A stretch of 64,000 bases of DNA from contig NZ_JABSNU010000002.1 of assembly GCF_013266735.1 (NCBI RefSeq), forward strand, positions 558,001-622,000, read 5' to 3'. Source of the stretch: Pedobacter foliorum. GTDB taxonomy: Bacteria > Bacteroidota > Bacteroidia > Sphingobacteriales > Sphingobacteriaceae. The position numbers and the translations under genes are program-made. This document shows, one piece after another, positions 37,357 to 46,621 of the stretch (the first letter of the stretch is position 1; every line of letters starts with the position of its first letter). Below the pieces are notes generated by a model. It did no database searches, was not told the origin of the DNA, and was given only the letters and a program-made list of their open reading frames with translations.

Positions 37357-40131
37357 ATGAAAAATTCTGCAATAGTGTGGAATATAGGGAAGGCATGTGC
37401 TTATCCCATTGGTATAACATTATTAAATAAACACTTTATAATCTGGTTGATGCGGGTAAGTATTGTCATATTTCTTTTCTTCTTAATTTCTTTACAATTC
37501 CTCATGGCTGTACCGGTAAACGGTCAGAAAATGAGCGACTATAAAGTGACACTCAAGTTGGAAGATGAAAGTTTACTAGCCGGTATAAAAAAGATCGAAG
37601 CACAAACAAAGTTCAGGTTCTACTATAGAAAATCTGAGATCAGAGAAATTAACGATCTAAACTTAATCCTTAGCACCAGAACAGTAGAAAATACATTGTA
37701 TGAACTACTAAAGAATACAGATTTCTCTTTTCGGCAGATTGATAATAATATTCTGCTGGAAAGACGACAGCAGCAAGGATACATGCTAAAGGGGAGGGTA
37801 ATTACTTCCGACCATAAGGCTGTTGAATTCGCTACAATACAAATCATCAAAGCGAGTAACCAAAATATTATAGCCTCTGCACTTGCCGATACTGCCGGCA
37901 GATTTAACCTTACCGTTTATGAGCAGGGCGATTACCTGCTTAAAGTATCTTCCTTTGAAACGGATAGTTTAACACAAAAAGTTACAGTAACAGATGCTAA
38001 AATCCTTCAGTTACCGGATATTATTCTTAACATATCAGCCATAAAATTAAGCGGTGTTACCATCTCTAGTAAAATACCTTTGATTAAACGATTAGCCGAT
38101 AAATTGATATTAAACGTAGAAGGCAGCGTATACGAAAAGGGGGAAGATGCACTTAGGTTATTTAACGTTATACCGGGTGTCCAGGTAACAGGAAAGGATA
38201 TTTTATTCAGAGGATCCGAAAGCGTTACGGTTTACATAGATAATAGAAGAATTCCGTTGATAGGAGATCAATTGCTCACTTATCTGCGCTCTATTCCTTC
38301 GGAGTCTATAAAATCGTATGAGCTAAAGGCTGTTCCTGGTGCCGAAAATGATGCACAAAATGGTGGCGTAATTATTAATATTGTTCTAAAATCTGAATAT
38401 AAGTACGGGTTAACCGGCAACCTAAATGCAGGCTATTGGTATAATAGATATAGCAATGCTTTTGGTTCAACTTTTTTGAACTATAGAACCGGGAAATTGA
38501 ATGTACAGGGCAATTTTAATTACAGGAATACACGAGCTTTTTACGAAGACAATATTACTCAAGAGTTTAAATCTACCGGAGTTTACAGTCCTCAAACCGA
38601 GAAGTATACGGAGCATCTTTATACTATTGGTTACAATGTTGGTATCGATTATAAACTAACTCCCCAACAAACAGTAGGAGTTGATTTTAACCTGTTTGCT
38701 AATCCTGGAGATATCAGTAATAATAGCATTACCAATATCAATTATTTAGCAAATAAACAGGCAAATTCCATTGATTCATCTTCATATACTAATAGGAGTA
38801 CAACTTTTCGTTATGTTAACCAAATGACCAATGTTTTTTATCGCAATAAGCTCGACACTCTTGGTAGCAAATTAGATGTGGGTTATAGTTACATAAATTA
38901 TAGTTTGAGAGACCCTGCCGCAATAGAAACCCAATTTTTAAATGCTGAAGGAGTTGAGTTTCATCCTCGTGACAGCTTATTTACCAAAACAATGGGTAAA
39001 TCTATGATTCATGTAGCCAATATGGATTTAGAAAAATATTTGTCTAAGTCATTGGTGTTAAATGTTGGAGGTAAATACACTGCTTCAAAAACTGATTACT
39101 CTATAAATTATCGAAGTGGTTTAAATGATCAATCCCCATTGGACACATTGCAGTCGAACAGATTTTTGTATAATGAATATATATTGGCTTTTTATGGGAC
39201 TCTTTCCCAGTCTTTCGATCAATGGAATATAAAAATAGGACTGAGAACTGAGCAAACTAATTATAATGGATTATCAGTAACAACTGGGCAAACTATTAAC
39301 CGTAACCAGTGGGACTTATTTCCTTCGGCGTATATAAATAGAAAATTAGATGAAAGTCATTCATTTACGCTCTCTTATGCCAGAAGAATAAATCGCCCTG
39401 GATTTAGAGACTTGAATCCTTTTGTAGTTTATACAAACCTCAACTTTATCCAGCAGGGAAATCCAAATTTGCGTCCCTATTTTAGCAACAATCTACAGCT
39501 GGAATATTTATTAAAGAGTAAATATTCATTAACCGTTGGGTATCAAAACACCAATAATGCCATCGCAACCAATGTCACTAACATTGGCGACGTAATCATT
39601 TCAAAAGATGAGAATATCAACGACAATTACAATGTTTTTATGTCTGGGTATATACCTGTGCAAATAACAAAGTGGTGGGAGTTTAATACGAATGTTACGC
39701 TGAGATATAGAACCATAGATATCCAGACAACACCCCTGGTGCACAGATCGAAGTTTTCACAAAACATATGGGCAACAAGTAAGTTTAACTTGCCAGGCAA
39801 ATATTTTGTTGAAGTCTCCGGATCTTTTAATAGAAACAGTTTTTATGATATCTATGACCAATTTAATGTCGGGAAACTGGATTTGGCTATTAAGAAAAGT
39901 TTTTTCAATGATAGACTCACCTCGAGGATTGAATTACAAGATCCTTTCCATTTGTATAAACCACAATACGAAATCAATACACCTGAGCTCAGAAGAAATG
40001 TACTAAGAAACAGATTGGATTGGAGTAGAAGTGTTGGTGTTTTCCTTAACTACAATTTTTCGAGAGGAAAAAAACAGAGCAACAAGGAGAATATAGACGC
40101 GGCAGGAAATGAAGCCAGAGGGCGTTTGTAA
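37357..40131 (+). CDS. STN-domain TonB-dependent receptor/outer-membrane barrel, no SusD partner
   Basis: A 924-residue outer-membrane protein. A long N-terminus with a hydrophobic signal segment (about 30-50) leads to an STN domain (DESLLAGIKKIEAQTKFRFY, about 60-130), a carboxypeptidase-like domain (GYMLKGRVITSDHKAVEFAT, about 145-225), a plug-like part (IPGVQVTGKDILFRGSESVT) and a barrel of the OMP_b-brl_3 type (ARRINRPGFRDLNPFVVYTN). Unlike SusC it is shorter and has no SusD gene after it. With the sigma and FecR genes upstream it forms a self-regulated receptor; ligand unknown. A hairpin terminator follows. Confidence 0.88.
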   Translation: MKNSAIVWNIGKACAYPIGITLLNKHFIIWLMRVSIVIFLFFLISLQFLMAVPVNGQKMSDYKVTLKLEDESLLAGIKKIEAQTKFRFYYRKSEIREINDLNLILSTRTVENTLYELLKNTDFSFRQIDNNILLERRQQQGYMLKGRVITSDHKAVEFATIQIIKASNQNIIASALADTAGRFNLTVYEQGDYLLKVSSFETDSLTQKVTVTDAKILQLPDIILNISAIKLSGVTISSKIPLIKRLADKLILNVEGSVYEKGEDALRLFNVIPGVQVTGKDILFRGSESVTVYIDNRRIPLIGDQLLTYLRSIPSESIKSYELKAVPGAENDAQNGGVIINIVLKSEYKYGLTGNLNAGYWYNRYSNAFGSTFLNYRTGKLNVQGNFNYRNTRAFYEDNITQEFKSTGVYSPQTEKYTEHLYTIGYNVGIDYKLTPQQTVGVDFNLFANPGDISNNSITNINYLANKQANSIDSSSYTNRSTTFRYVNQMTNVFYRNKLDTLGSKLDVGYSYINYSLRDPAAIETQFLNAEGVEFHPRDSLFTKTMGKSMIHVANMDLEKYLSKSLVLNVGGKYTASKTDYSINYRSGLNDQSPLDTLQSNRFLYNEYILAFYGTLSQSFDQWNIKIGLRTEQTNYNGLSVTTGQTINRNQWDLFPSAYINRKLDESHSFTLSYARRINRPGFRDLNPFVVYTNLNFIQQGNPNLRPYFSNNLQLEYLLKSKYSLTVGYQNTNNAIATNVTNIGDVIISKDENINDNYNVFMSGYIPVQITKWWEFNTNVTLRYRTIDIQTTPLVHRSKFSQNIWATSKFNLPGKYFVEVSGSFNRNSFYDIYDQFNVGKLDLAIKKSFFNDRLTSRIELQDPFHLYKPQYEINTPELRRNVLRNRLDWSRSVGVFLNYNFSRGKKQSNKENIDAAGNEARGRL

Positions 40132-40155
40132 TGCAAAAAATCCTTTTGAAAATAG

Positions 40156-40179
40156 AAGCCTTAGAGAAATCTAAGGCTT
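40156..40179. terminator. Bidirectional hairpin terminator with GAAA loop
   Basis: AAGCCTTAGA (40156-40165) pairs exactly with TCTAAGGCTT (40170-40179) around a GAAA tetraloop. It sits between the convergent receptor and HxlR genes. The T-tract is short. Confidence 0.75.
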
Positions 40180-40196
40180 TATATAAGATTACATAA

Positions 40197-40580
40197 TTAA
40201 AAATCAGATACCACAACACCTGCGTCCGGATTAACCTTGCTTCGATGCATATTTCCCCAATCTGACATGGCTTTCAGCATAGGTTGCATACTTAAACCGA
40301 GTTCGGTAAGTTCATATTCTACCCTTGGTGGAACAACAGGATATACGGTTCGCTTTACTACCTGATCAGCTTCTAATTCACGTAGCTGAGAAACCAGCAT
40401 CCTTTCAGAAATCTGTTCTATAGAGTTTTTTAAATCACTGTAGCGCATAGTTTGGTGCATTAGCCTGCAAAGTATTGCAGGTTTCCATCTGCCTCCTAAT
40501 ACCGATAAAGAGTATGCCATGCCACAGCTATCGTTGATCTGCTTTTCGTTAATAGCATTCGTAGAAGATTCTTTTCTCAT
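40197..40580 (-). CDS. HxlR family transcriptional regulator
   Basis: A 127-residue winged-helix regulator. CGMAYSLSVLGGRWKPAILC (about residues 19-38) holds the conserved N-terminal cysteine used for redox or quinone sensing in HxlR relatives such as YodB and QorR. QISERMLVSQLRELEADQVV and YELTELGLSMQPMLKAMSDWG are family signatures. It is divergent from the SDR gene at 40674 and probably controls it and itself. Confidence 0.93.
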   Translation of the reverse strand: MRKESSTNAINEKQINDSCGMAYSLSVLGGRWKPAILCRLMHQTMRYSDLKNSIEQISERMLVSQLRELEADQVVKRTVYPVVPPRVEYELTELGLSMQPMLKAMSDWGNMHRSKVNPDAGVVVSDF

Positions 40581-40593
40581 TTCTTACTTTTTT

Positions 40594-40651
40594 GTTAGTA
40601 CCTGACAATTTAGTGTTTACCATCAAAAATAGGTATTAGTGCCTACTTTTG
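40594..40651. promoter_or_regulatory. Divergent promoters and imperfect operator of the HxlR/SDR pair
   Basis: Two TAnnTTTG-type -7 elements face away from each other: TATTTTTG on the minus strand (40624-40631) for the HxlR gene, and TACTTTTG on the plus strand (40644-40651) for the SDR gene. An imperfect inverted repeat, GTTAGTACCT (40594-40603) with AGGTATTAGT (40631-40640), overlaps this region and is a plausible HxlR operator. Confidence 0.5.
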
Positions 40652-40673
40652 AATATAAATCAATAAAAATATC

Positions 40674-41414
40674 ATGAAACGTTTAGAAAACAAAATAGCA
40701 TTCATCACAGGCGGTGGTCGCGGAATGGGTGCTGCCATTAGTAAAAGACTTGCAGAAGAAGGGGCAAGTGTGGTATTAACTTATTCAAAATCCAGAGAAA
40801 AAGCGGAAGCTGTTGCCTCAGAAATTAACGCCAAAGGCGGTAATGCCAGAGCCGTTGAAGCAGATAGCATTGATCCGAAAGCTTTGACTAGTGCCATTCA
40901 AAATACAATCGGAGAACTCGGTACTATTGACATTCTGGTTAATAATGCCGGAATTTATATTGGTAAAGAATTTGAATCGCATACACTGGAAGATTACGAA
41001 GAAATTATGGCCATTAATGTTCGTGCGGTATACGTAGCTGCATTAGCCGTAGCAGCTCAAATGCCAAATAATGGTAGGGTCATCACCATTGGTAGCAATA
41101 TGGCAGAGAATGCCGTCGGCCCTCAAACAACTTTATATACGATGAGTAAAGCTGCGCTTACAGGTTTCACACGTGGATTAGCCAGAGATCTTGGGGCGAG
41201 GGGGATCACAGTGAACCTTGTACAGCCAGGGCCAATTAATACTGATATGAATCCTTCGGATACAGCACTAGCCGATTTTCTGAGAAGCAGGATGGCACTT
41301 TCAGAATATGGAACGGGCGAGGATATTGCTGGTCTTGTTGCTTATCTGGCGAGTGAAGAAGGTAAGTTCATTACAGGTACTGCAATTACAATTGACGGTG
41401 GCCTTAATGCCTAA
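40674..41414 (+). CDS. Short-chain dehydrogenase/reductase
   Basis: A 246-residue classical SDR. The cofactor motif is TGGGRGMGAAIS (about residues 12-23), NNAG is at about 88-91, the catalytic serine lies in IGSNMAENAV and YTMSK supplies the Tyr and Lys. The ending ITGTAITIDGGLNA is typical of 3-oxoacyl-reductase-like members. It probably reduces a quinone, ketone or similar electrophile under control of the divergent HxlR regulator, a widespread pairing. Confidence 0.93.
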   Translation: MKRLENKIAFITGGGRGMGAAISKRLAEEGASVVLTYSKSREKAEAVASEINAKGGNARAVEADSIDPKALTSAIQNTIGELGTIDILVNNAGIYIGKEFESHTLEDYEEIMAINVRAVYVAALAVAAQMPNNGRVITIGSNMAENAVGPQTTLYTMSKAALTGFTRGLARDLGARGITVNLVQPGPINTDMNPSDTALADFLRSRMALSEYGTGEDIAGLVAYLASEEGKFITGTAITIDGGLNA

Positions 41415-41422
41415 TGTTTTAT

Positions 41423-42088
41423 TTAATTTTTGCTAACTGAGATCTGTTTTGTAGATGGAACTTTCCTTGGTTTTGGACCTAAGCTTCTAAAATGGCTAAG
41501 GTCCTTCATTAATCCTATAATCAATTCCTTAATTAATTCAATATTGCTATCATCATGATTTAATAGTCTCAAACTGTCTTGCTCTGGAAGTTTAAGCTGC
41601 CGCTTCAATACAAGTGGTATTTTGTTACTTTGTGCCGTTAATGCATAAGCGTATAAGCTTAAACTTTCAATAAAACCTGATATTGTACGGTCATAGTATA
41701 GTTTTAATTTTTTTAAACTTTTAGAACGCTTAAAAAGCAGCCTATAAGGGTGGAATCTGATTGATTCCAAATTGATAATTTCATTTTGCAAATCTTCTTC
41801 TTCATCTATACCAAATCTTAAGGAAAGATCGACTTTATATTCAATAAGTCTTGTCATGGTATTAAGAGCGTTGTGAACGAAAGGGTCATCAATCTCTCTA
41901 AAAAAAGCTTCATGTTCTATGTGTTGCTCCCAGGGATCTTTGAAATCTTGACCATAGGATTTCATTGTTTTTTTAAAGGTGAAATGGTAAATATATTCAT
42001 AAACATCTGAATGCATGTTCGTGATCACCACACCCAATCCTCTCATACAAAGGTTCAAATCAAACGGATCATTTCTAGATGGTTTCAT
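41423..42088 (-). CDS. Hypothetical protein
   Basis: A 221-residue cytoplasmic protein with no signal peptide, mostly helical by composition. The N-terminal half is rich in His, Phe and acidic residues (EQHIEHEAFFREIDDPFVHN). The middle has a lysine-rich segment (LFKRSKSLKKLKLYYD) and the C-terminus a basic tail. No family is recognised. It is convergent with the SDR gene, nine bases apart, and is followed upstream by a repeat-rich spacer. Confidence 0.6.
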   Translation of the reverse strand: MKPSRNDPFDLNLCMRGLGVVITNMHSDVYEYIYHFTFKKTMKSYGQDFKDPWEQHIEHEAFFREIDDPFVHNALNTMTRLIEYKVDLSLRFGIDEEEDLQNEIINLESIRFHPYRLLFKRSKSLKKLKLYYDRTISGFIESLSLYAYALTAQSNKIPLVLKRQLKLPEQDSLRLLNHDDSNIELIKELIIGLMKDLSHFRSLGPKPRKVPSTKQISVSKN

Positions 42089-42253
42089 AAATACTTTAGG
42101 TTTTATGTGTAACTTACATCAATAATAAATAATTTTAAAACATTAAAAAATTATCCATAGACAATTTTTTAATGTTTTAAATTGACAGCGTTTTATCCCC
42201 TTAATCGGATGGTTTCAGATTTTGAAAAGAACCAAATTTCATCCTAGATTATA

Positions 42254-42348
42254 GTCGGCCCTCGCACCATACTAAAAAGGGTCTTGTTCGGCCCTCGTTC
42301 GACCACAGCCGAACAAAGGGCGAATGAATCCGGTACAAGGTCCGAGGG
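42254..42348. repeat. Intergenic palindromic repeat element
   Basis: This GC-rich island lies in a 363-base gene-free spacer of AT-rich sequence. CGGCCCTCG occurs twice (42256-42264 and 42289-42297) and the complementary CCGAGGG once (42342-42348). TTCGGCCCTCGTTCG (42287-42301) pairs with CGAACAAAGGGCGAA (42310-42324) in 12 of 15 positions. It looks like a member of a dispersed palindromic repeat family; only one copy is in this window, so that is inference. Nothing else is seen in the spacer. Confidence 0.5.
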
Positions 42349-42451
42349 ATTTCAAGAACCCAAAAAGGAGCCAATTTTTTTGTAACCTAAAAACTTCTTA
42401 TCAGCTTTAATAAAAAAACATCTATTTATAAGGGGCAATACCAAAATAATT

Positions 42452-44683
42452 ATGGATATTTTTGTAGCGAAATACAATTCCATTTTGAAAACAGAACTTT
42501 TCCTTGTTACGCCACCTTTTACCCAGCTGAATACCCCGTATCCTGCGACTGCATATATCAAAGGGTTTTTGAACACTAAAAATATATCTTCAACTCAGGC
42601 CGATTTAGGTATTGAAGTAATCTTGGCTTTGTTTTCCAAAAAAGGCTTGGAAGATCTTTTTTTATTTGCTGAGGAGCAAAGTGACAAACCAAAAAGTTTA
42701 AATGCAAAGCGAATTCTTGCTTTAAAAAACGAGTACATCAAAACAATAGATGCAGTTATTGCTTTTTTGCAGGGTAAAAACCCAACCCTGGCTTTGCAAA
42801 TTTGTCAGGAAGATTATTTACCGGAAGCCTCCAGATTTGAACAGTTAGAAGAGCTGGATTGGGCATTTGGCGCAATGGGAACGCAGGATAAGGGTAAACA
42901 TTTAGCAACGCTTTATCTTGAGGATATTTCTGATTTTATTATTGAATGTGTAGATCAGAATTTTGGTTTTAGTCGTTATGCCGAGAGGTTGGGTAGGAGT
43001 GCAAATTCATTTGATGAGCTTTACGGAGCTTTAAATCAGGATTATACTTATATGGATAAGATTCTGATTGAAATTCTGGAAGAGAAAATTTCGGTCATTC
43101 AACCTAAGTTGCTGTTAATTTCTGTTCCCTTTCCTGGGAATTTGTATGCCGCTTTTCGATGTGCGCAATATGTGAAACAACATTATCCGGAGGTTAAAAT
43201 ATCAATGGGCGGTGGTTTTGCTAATACAGAATTACGTTCAGTGTCTGATAAAAGGGTATTTGAGTTTTTCGATTATATCTCGTTAGACGATGGAGAGCTA
43301 CCTATTGAACTGCTGTATAACTCCATCATAAAAGGCGGAGAATTTAACCTTTACAAAAGGACTTTTCTATTGGAAAATGGAGAGGTTACCTATAGAAATG
43401 ATGCTTTAAGGAGTGATTACAAGCAGTTTGATGTAGGAACACCAGATTATAGCGATTTGAAATTGGATCAATACATTTCGGTTATAGAAATCGTAAATCC
43501 AATGCATCGGATGTGGAGTGATGGACGTTGGAATAAATTGACAATGGCGCATGGATGTTATTGGGGGAAATGTACATTTTGCGATATTTCTTTAGATTAT
43601 ATTAAGGTTTATGAACCTGTTGCAGCTAAATTAATCGTTGATAGAATTGAAGAGCTAAGTCTACAAACAGGTCAGAATGGCTTTCACTTTGTGGACGAGG
43701 CTGCACCACCGGCTTTGATGCGCGAAGTAGCGCTGGAGATTTTAAGAAGGAAAATATCTGTAACCTGGTGGACAAATATTCGGTTCGAGAAAAGCTTTAC
43801 CAGAGATTTATGCCTTTTGCTAAAAGCTTCAGGTTGCATTGCAGTTTCTGGTGGTTTAGAAGTTGCATCGGATAGGTTATTAAAACTAATTGACAAAGGG
43901 GTAACGGTTGAGCAGGTTGCTAAGGTTACTCAGAATTTTACGGAAGCAGGAGTGCTGGTTCATGCTTATTTGATGTATGGTTACCCGACACAAACTATTC
44001 AAGAGACTGTAGATAGTTTGGAAATGGTAAGACAGTTGTTTGAAGCAGGCGTTTTGCAATCTGGTTTCTGGCATCAGTTTGCTATGACTGCACATAGTCC
44101 TGTTGGCATGCATCCGGAAAGATTTGGTGTGGTAAAAGAGACTGAAGCTATTGGAACCTTTGCCAATAATGACATCAATTATATAGATAAAACGGGAATA
44201 GATCATGATAAATTTAGTTACGGCTTAAAGAAGTCGCTTTTTAATTTTATGCATGGCATTTGTTTCGATTACAAATTGCAAGATTGGTTTGATTTTAAGA
44301 TTCCAAGGACCGCTGTTCCTTCGGATTTTATTGAGAAAGCCCTTGTGGATGAAAACAGATTCAATATTAAACCAACAGCTAAAGTAATTTGGCTAGGAGG
44401 GAAGCCAGATACGGAAAGTGTTGTAAAGCATAAAAAGGGTAATACTTTCGAAACAATGGTTTTAACTTTTCACGATAAAAAGGAAACCTTTAGTATTAAT
44501 ACCAATAAAAATGAGGGAGAATGGTTGATTTCCATGTTACAGAAAATAGCGGTCTCTAATGAGCAGGTTTATACTTTTCAAGAAATAAAAGCGGATTTTG
44601 AAGCTTCAATGGAGCATTTCGAACTATTTTGGCATTCGAAACCTATAAATAGTTTGAGGGGTTTTGGACTGTTAGTTTTATAA
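42452..44683 (+). CDS. B12-binding-domain-type radical SAM protein with Cx4Cx2C motif
   Basis: A 743-residue radical SAM enzyme. The N-terminal 330 residues include FLVTPPFTQLNTPYPATAY and a cobalamin-domain-like segment (QPKLLLISVPFPGNLYAAFR, KISMGGGFANTEL), although a DxHxxG cobalamin motif is not seen. The cluster motif is CYWGKCTFC, giving Cx4Cx2C instead of Cx3Cx2C. GGLEVASDRLL and YLMYGYPTQT follow as in B12-type radical SAM proteins. The first ATG is used here; an in-frame TTG at 42485 (MKTELFLVTPPF) is an alternative since a TATTTTTG element lies between. The reaction is unknown and no precursor peptide is adjacent. Confidence 0.83.
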   Translation: MDIFVAKYNSILKTELFLVTPPFTQLNTPYPATAYIKGFLNTKNISSTQADLGIEVILALFSKKGLEDLFLFAEEQSDKPKSLNAKRILALKNEYIKTIDAVIAFLQGKNPTLALQICQEDYLPEASRFEQLEELDWAFGAMGTQDKGKHLATLYLEDISDFIIECVDQNFGFSRYAERLGRSANSFDELYGALNQDYTYMDKILIEILEEKISVIQPKLLLISVPFPGNLYAAFRCAQYVKQHYPEVKISMGGGFANTELRSVSDKRVFEFFDYISLDDGELPIELLYNSIIKGGEFNLYKRTFLLENGEVTYRNDALRSDYKQFDVGTPDYSDLKLDQYISVIEIVNPMHRMWSDGRWNKLTMAHGCYWGKCTFCDISLDYIKVYEPVAAKLIVDRIEELSLQTGQNGFHFVDEAAPPALMREVALEILRRKISVTWWTNIRFEKSFTRDLCLLLKASGCIAVSGGLEVASDRLLKLIDKGVTVEQVAKVTQNFTEAGVLVHAYLMYGYPTQTIQETVDSLEMVRQLFEAGVLQSGFWHQFAMTAHSPVGMHPERFGVVKETEAIGTFANNDINYIDKTGIDHDKFSYGLKKSLFNFMHGICFDYKLQDWFDFKIPRTAVPSDFIEKALVDENRFNIKPTAKVIWLGGKPDTESVVKHKKGNTFETMVLTFHDKKETFSINTNKNEGEWLISMLQKIAVSNEQVYTFQEIKADFEASMEHFELFWHSKPINSLRGFGLLVL

Positions 44684-44697
44684 CCCGTATTGTAAAA

Positions 44698-44728
44698 CAA
44701 AAGCCTCACTTTTTTTGTGAAGCTTTTG
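44698..44728. terminator. Imperfect hairpin after the radical SAM gene
   Basis: CAAAAGCCTCAC (44698-44709) pairs with GTGAAGCTTTTG (44717-44728) with one mismatch around a T7 loop. It lies between convergent genes; the T-tract is inside the loop, so termination strength is uncertain. Confidence 0.55.
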
Positions 44729-44773
44729 TGAATCTCGGTCTATTACCCTTCCGTAGGGCTTAAAGGCAAATTG

Positions 44774-45301
44774 CTAAAAGAGTTTTTCTTGTGGTGGTTT
44801 TACACCTGCCAGTCTAAGATAAACGGTTGTTTGCCCTCTGTGATGTGCCTGATGCTCAAAAGCCTTAGCTAAAGCCAATCTTTTAGTCATATCGAAGCTT
44901 CCAAACAGTTTAACCTGTTCATCCAGTTGGGCCTCAGGCATCTTTTTAATATTATCAATCACAAAGTCATAACTGGCCAATACTAACTTGGTTACATTAG
45001 CTTTGGATTTATCACTGGTTTTTTCCAATTCGCCCTGGCCAAAAGGGCTTTTTGCACCTGTAGCAGCCGAAGCGAAACCATAGTTTGCATCCGATAGGTG
45101 TAATACTTGCTCTGCAAAAGATCGCATTTCAGGAGTAGGCTTTAAAGCATATCCGCTTTCTGGCATTGCATCCAGATATTCCTTAGTATAAGCTTTTGAT
45201 CTTTCCCATTCCTTTACCAAATCAGCTACTTTTACTTGCGCTTTTGCCAATTGACTGCCTATGAGCAAACATAGTACAACTGCTAAACTTTTAAGTTTCA
45301 T
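44774..45301 (-). CDS. Secreted DinB family protein
   Basis: A 175-residue protein with a signal peptide (to about residue 21, AKAQ). The mature part is a DinB-type four-helix bundle: FAEQVLHLSDANYGF gives the first histidine and AFEHQAHHRGQTTVYLRLAG the other two of the metal triad. Exported DinB proteins are frequent in Bacteroidota and remain uncharacterised. It differs from the cytoplasmic DinB-like protein at 4377 in having the signal peptide. Confidence 0.85.
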   Translation of the reverse strand: MKLKSLAVVLCLLIGSQLAKAQVKVADLVKEWERSKAYTKEYLDAMPESGYALKPTPEMRSFAEQVLHLSDANYGFASAATGAKSPFGQGELEKTSDKSKANVTKLVLASYDFVIDNIKKMPEAQLDEQVKLFGSFDMTKRLALAKAFEHQAHHRGQTTVYLRLAGVKPPQEKLF

Positions 45302-45431
45302 TTTTTTTAGATTTTAGGGTGAGTATTTATTTTTTGCTTCTAATAAATTTACGGATTTTTCCAATATGTAAGCTAAATTAAGTTGATGCCCTTTTACTGT
45401 TGTGATAAGACTGTATAACAAGAGCTAAAGC

Positions 45432-46445
45432 TCATTTGTTAGGTAAAGATTTAATAGATGTGGTTATAGGGAGTGGGGTTAATTCTACCAGTGCAGATGA
45501 ATGGATATTGTTGGCAAAAAGTGAGGGCAGCTTAGTGCCAATTTGTTTTGCTACCTGGTTATGTCCGTAACAAGACCAATGCCCGTCATCGACATTTAAA
45601 ATCCAGCTTTTTTGGTCTTTTCCTTTTTCTAATATAATATTTTTGATGTGGTATTTATTAGTCAATTCTACGATAGCCTGTTCAATTCCCGGATGAAAAA
45701 CTAAGATTACTTTTTCCATGTCATAATTTTTAACGCAGTAGGCAAGCAATTTATTTACATCCGTTGCATCAAATTCGGGTTTTATTACAACAGAGTTTTC
45801 TTTAGCGTTTTTATGATCTTCTTTATTTTTTTTATCAACAACTAAGGCGAATTGTAAGTATAAGTAATACATGAGTTTAATATTGTAAAGTATATTTTTC
45901 ACTCCAGGACTCTTTAAATTTCCATTTAGAATTGTATTAGTGTTTAGATCTATCTGTATTCGATCAGTATACCGTTGATTGAGAGAGGAGCTTTCTGGGA
46001 AATCGGCATTATTTACATAAATGAGGTGTAATTTTGGTTTGATAGTAGAATCTAATAGTTTACTAATCTGCATAGCTTCAATAAAGGTGACTCCAGGTCT
46101 TCCTGCTTCAAAAAAGCTGTAATCTTTAAAGAGGGATTTAAGAATATTTCCTTGATTGCAAGATGCCGGATTCATGATGTTTTCAATAAAAGAATCTCCA
46201 ATAATAGAGATTGTAGTGTCTTTACTGGTATCGGATGTGCCTAGCCAACCATATTTATTTACTTCCCACTTTGTCTTTGCTTTGGTGTAATATCCTGTCT
46301 GACCAGGTATATATCGCTGTATTCCCATATCATCAACATACAATCTTGGAATATCCGGAACAAGCTTTTGTAATCTAATGACGAGTTCGGCGGAAACTCC
46401 AATCATAAAAGTAAATACCAATAGTTTTATCAAGAATTTCTTCAT
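45432..46445 (-). CDS. SGNH/GDSL-type hydrolase-like protein, membrane anchored
   Basis: A 337-residue protein with an N-terminal membrane segment (FLIKLLVFTFMIGVSAELVI) that is probably an uncleaved anchor. A GDS motif occurs in ISIIGDSFIE (about residues 82-91) and a DDGHWSCYGH segment near residue 300 could provide the Asp and His of an SGNH triad. Similar proteins modify cell-surface polysaccharides by adding or removing acetyl groups, but the substrate is not evident. No polysaccharide genes adjoin it. Confidence 0.65.
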   Translation of the reverse strand: MKKFLIKLLVFTFMIGVSAELVIRLQKLVPDIPRLYVDDMGIQRYIPGQTGYYTKAKTKWEVNKYGWLGTSDTSKDTTISIIGDSFIENIMNPASCNQGNILKSLFKDYSFFEAGRPGVTFIEAMQISKLLDSTIKPKLHLIYVNNADFPESSSLNQRYTDRIQIDLNTNTILNGNLKSPGVKNILYNIKLMYYLYLQFALVVDKKNKEDHKNAKENSVVIKPEFDATDVNKLLAYCVKNYDMEKVILVFHPGIEQAIVELTNKYHIKNIILEKGKDQKSWILNVDDGHWSCYGHNQVAKQIGTKLPSLFANNIHSSALVELTPLPITTSIKSLPNK

Positions 46446-46621
46446 AAATAAATATCTTTTATAGCGGTAATAATTTCGTTTAAAATTGACAGTACATAAA
46501 GGTTTGAACTTGTCTCTTATAAGTAAGCATTGGATTATTTAGCTTAATGTTAAACAGGATAGGGATGGCATAATGTATAATGCATTCCTGCAGAACAATT
46601 TATTAAAGTAGAAAAGACTAA

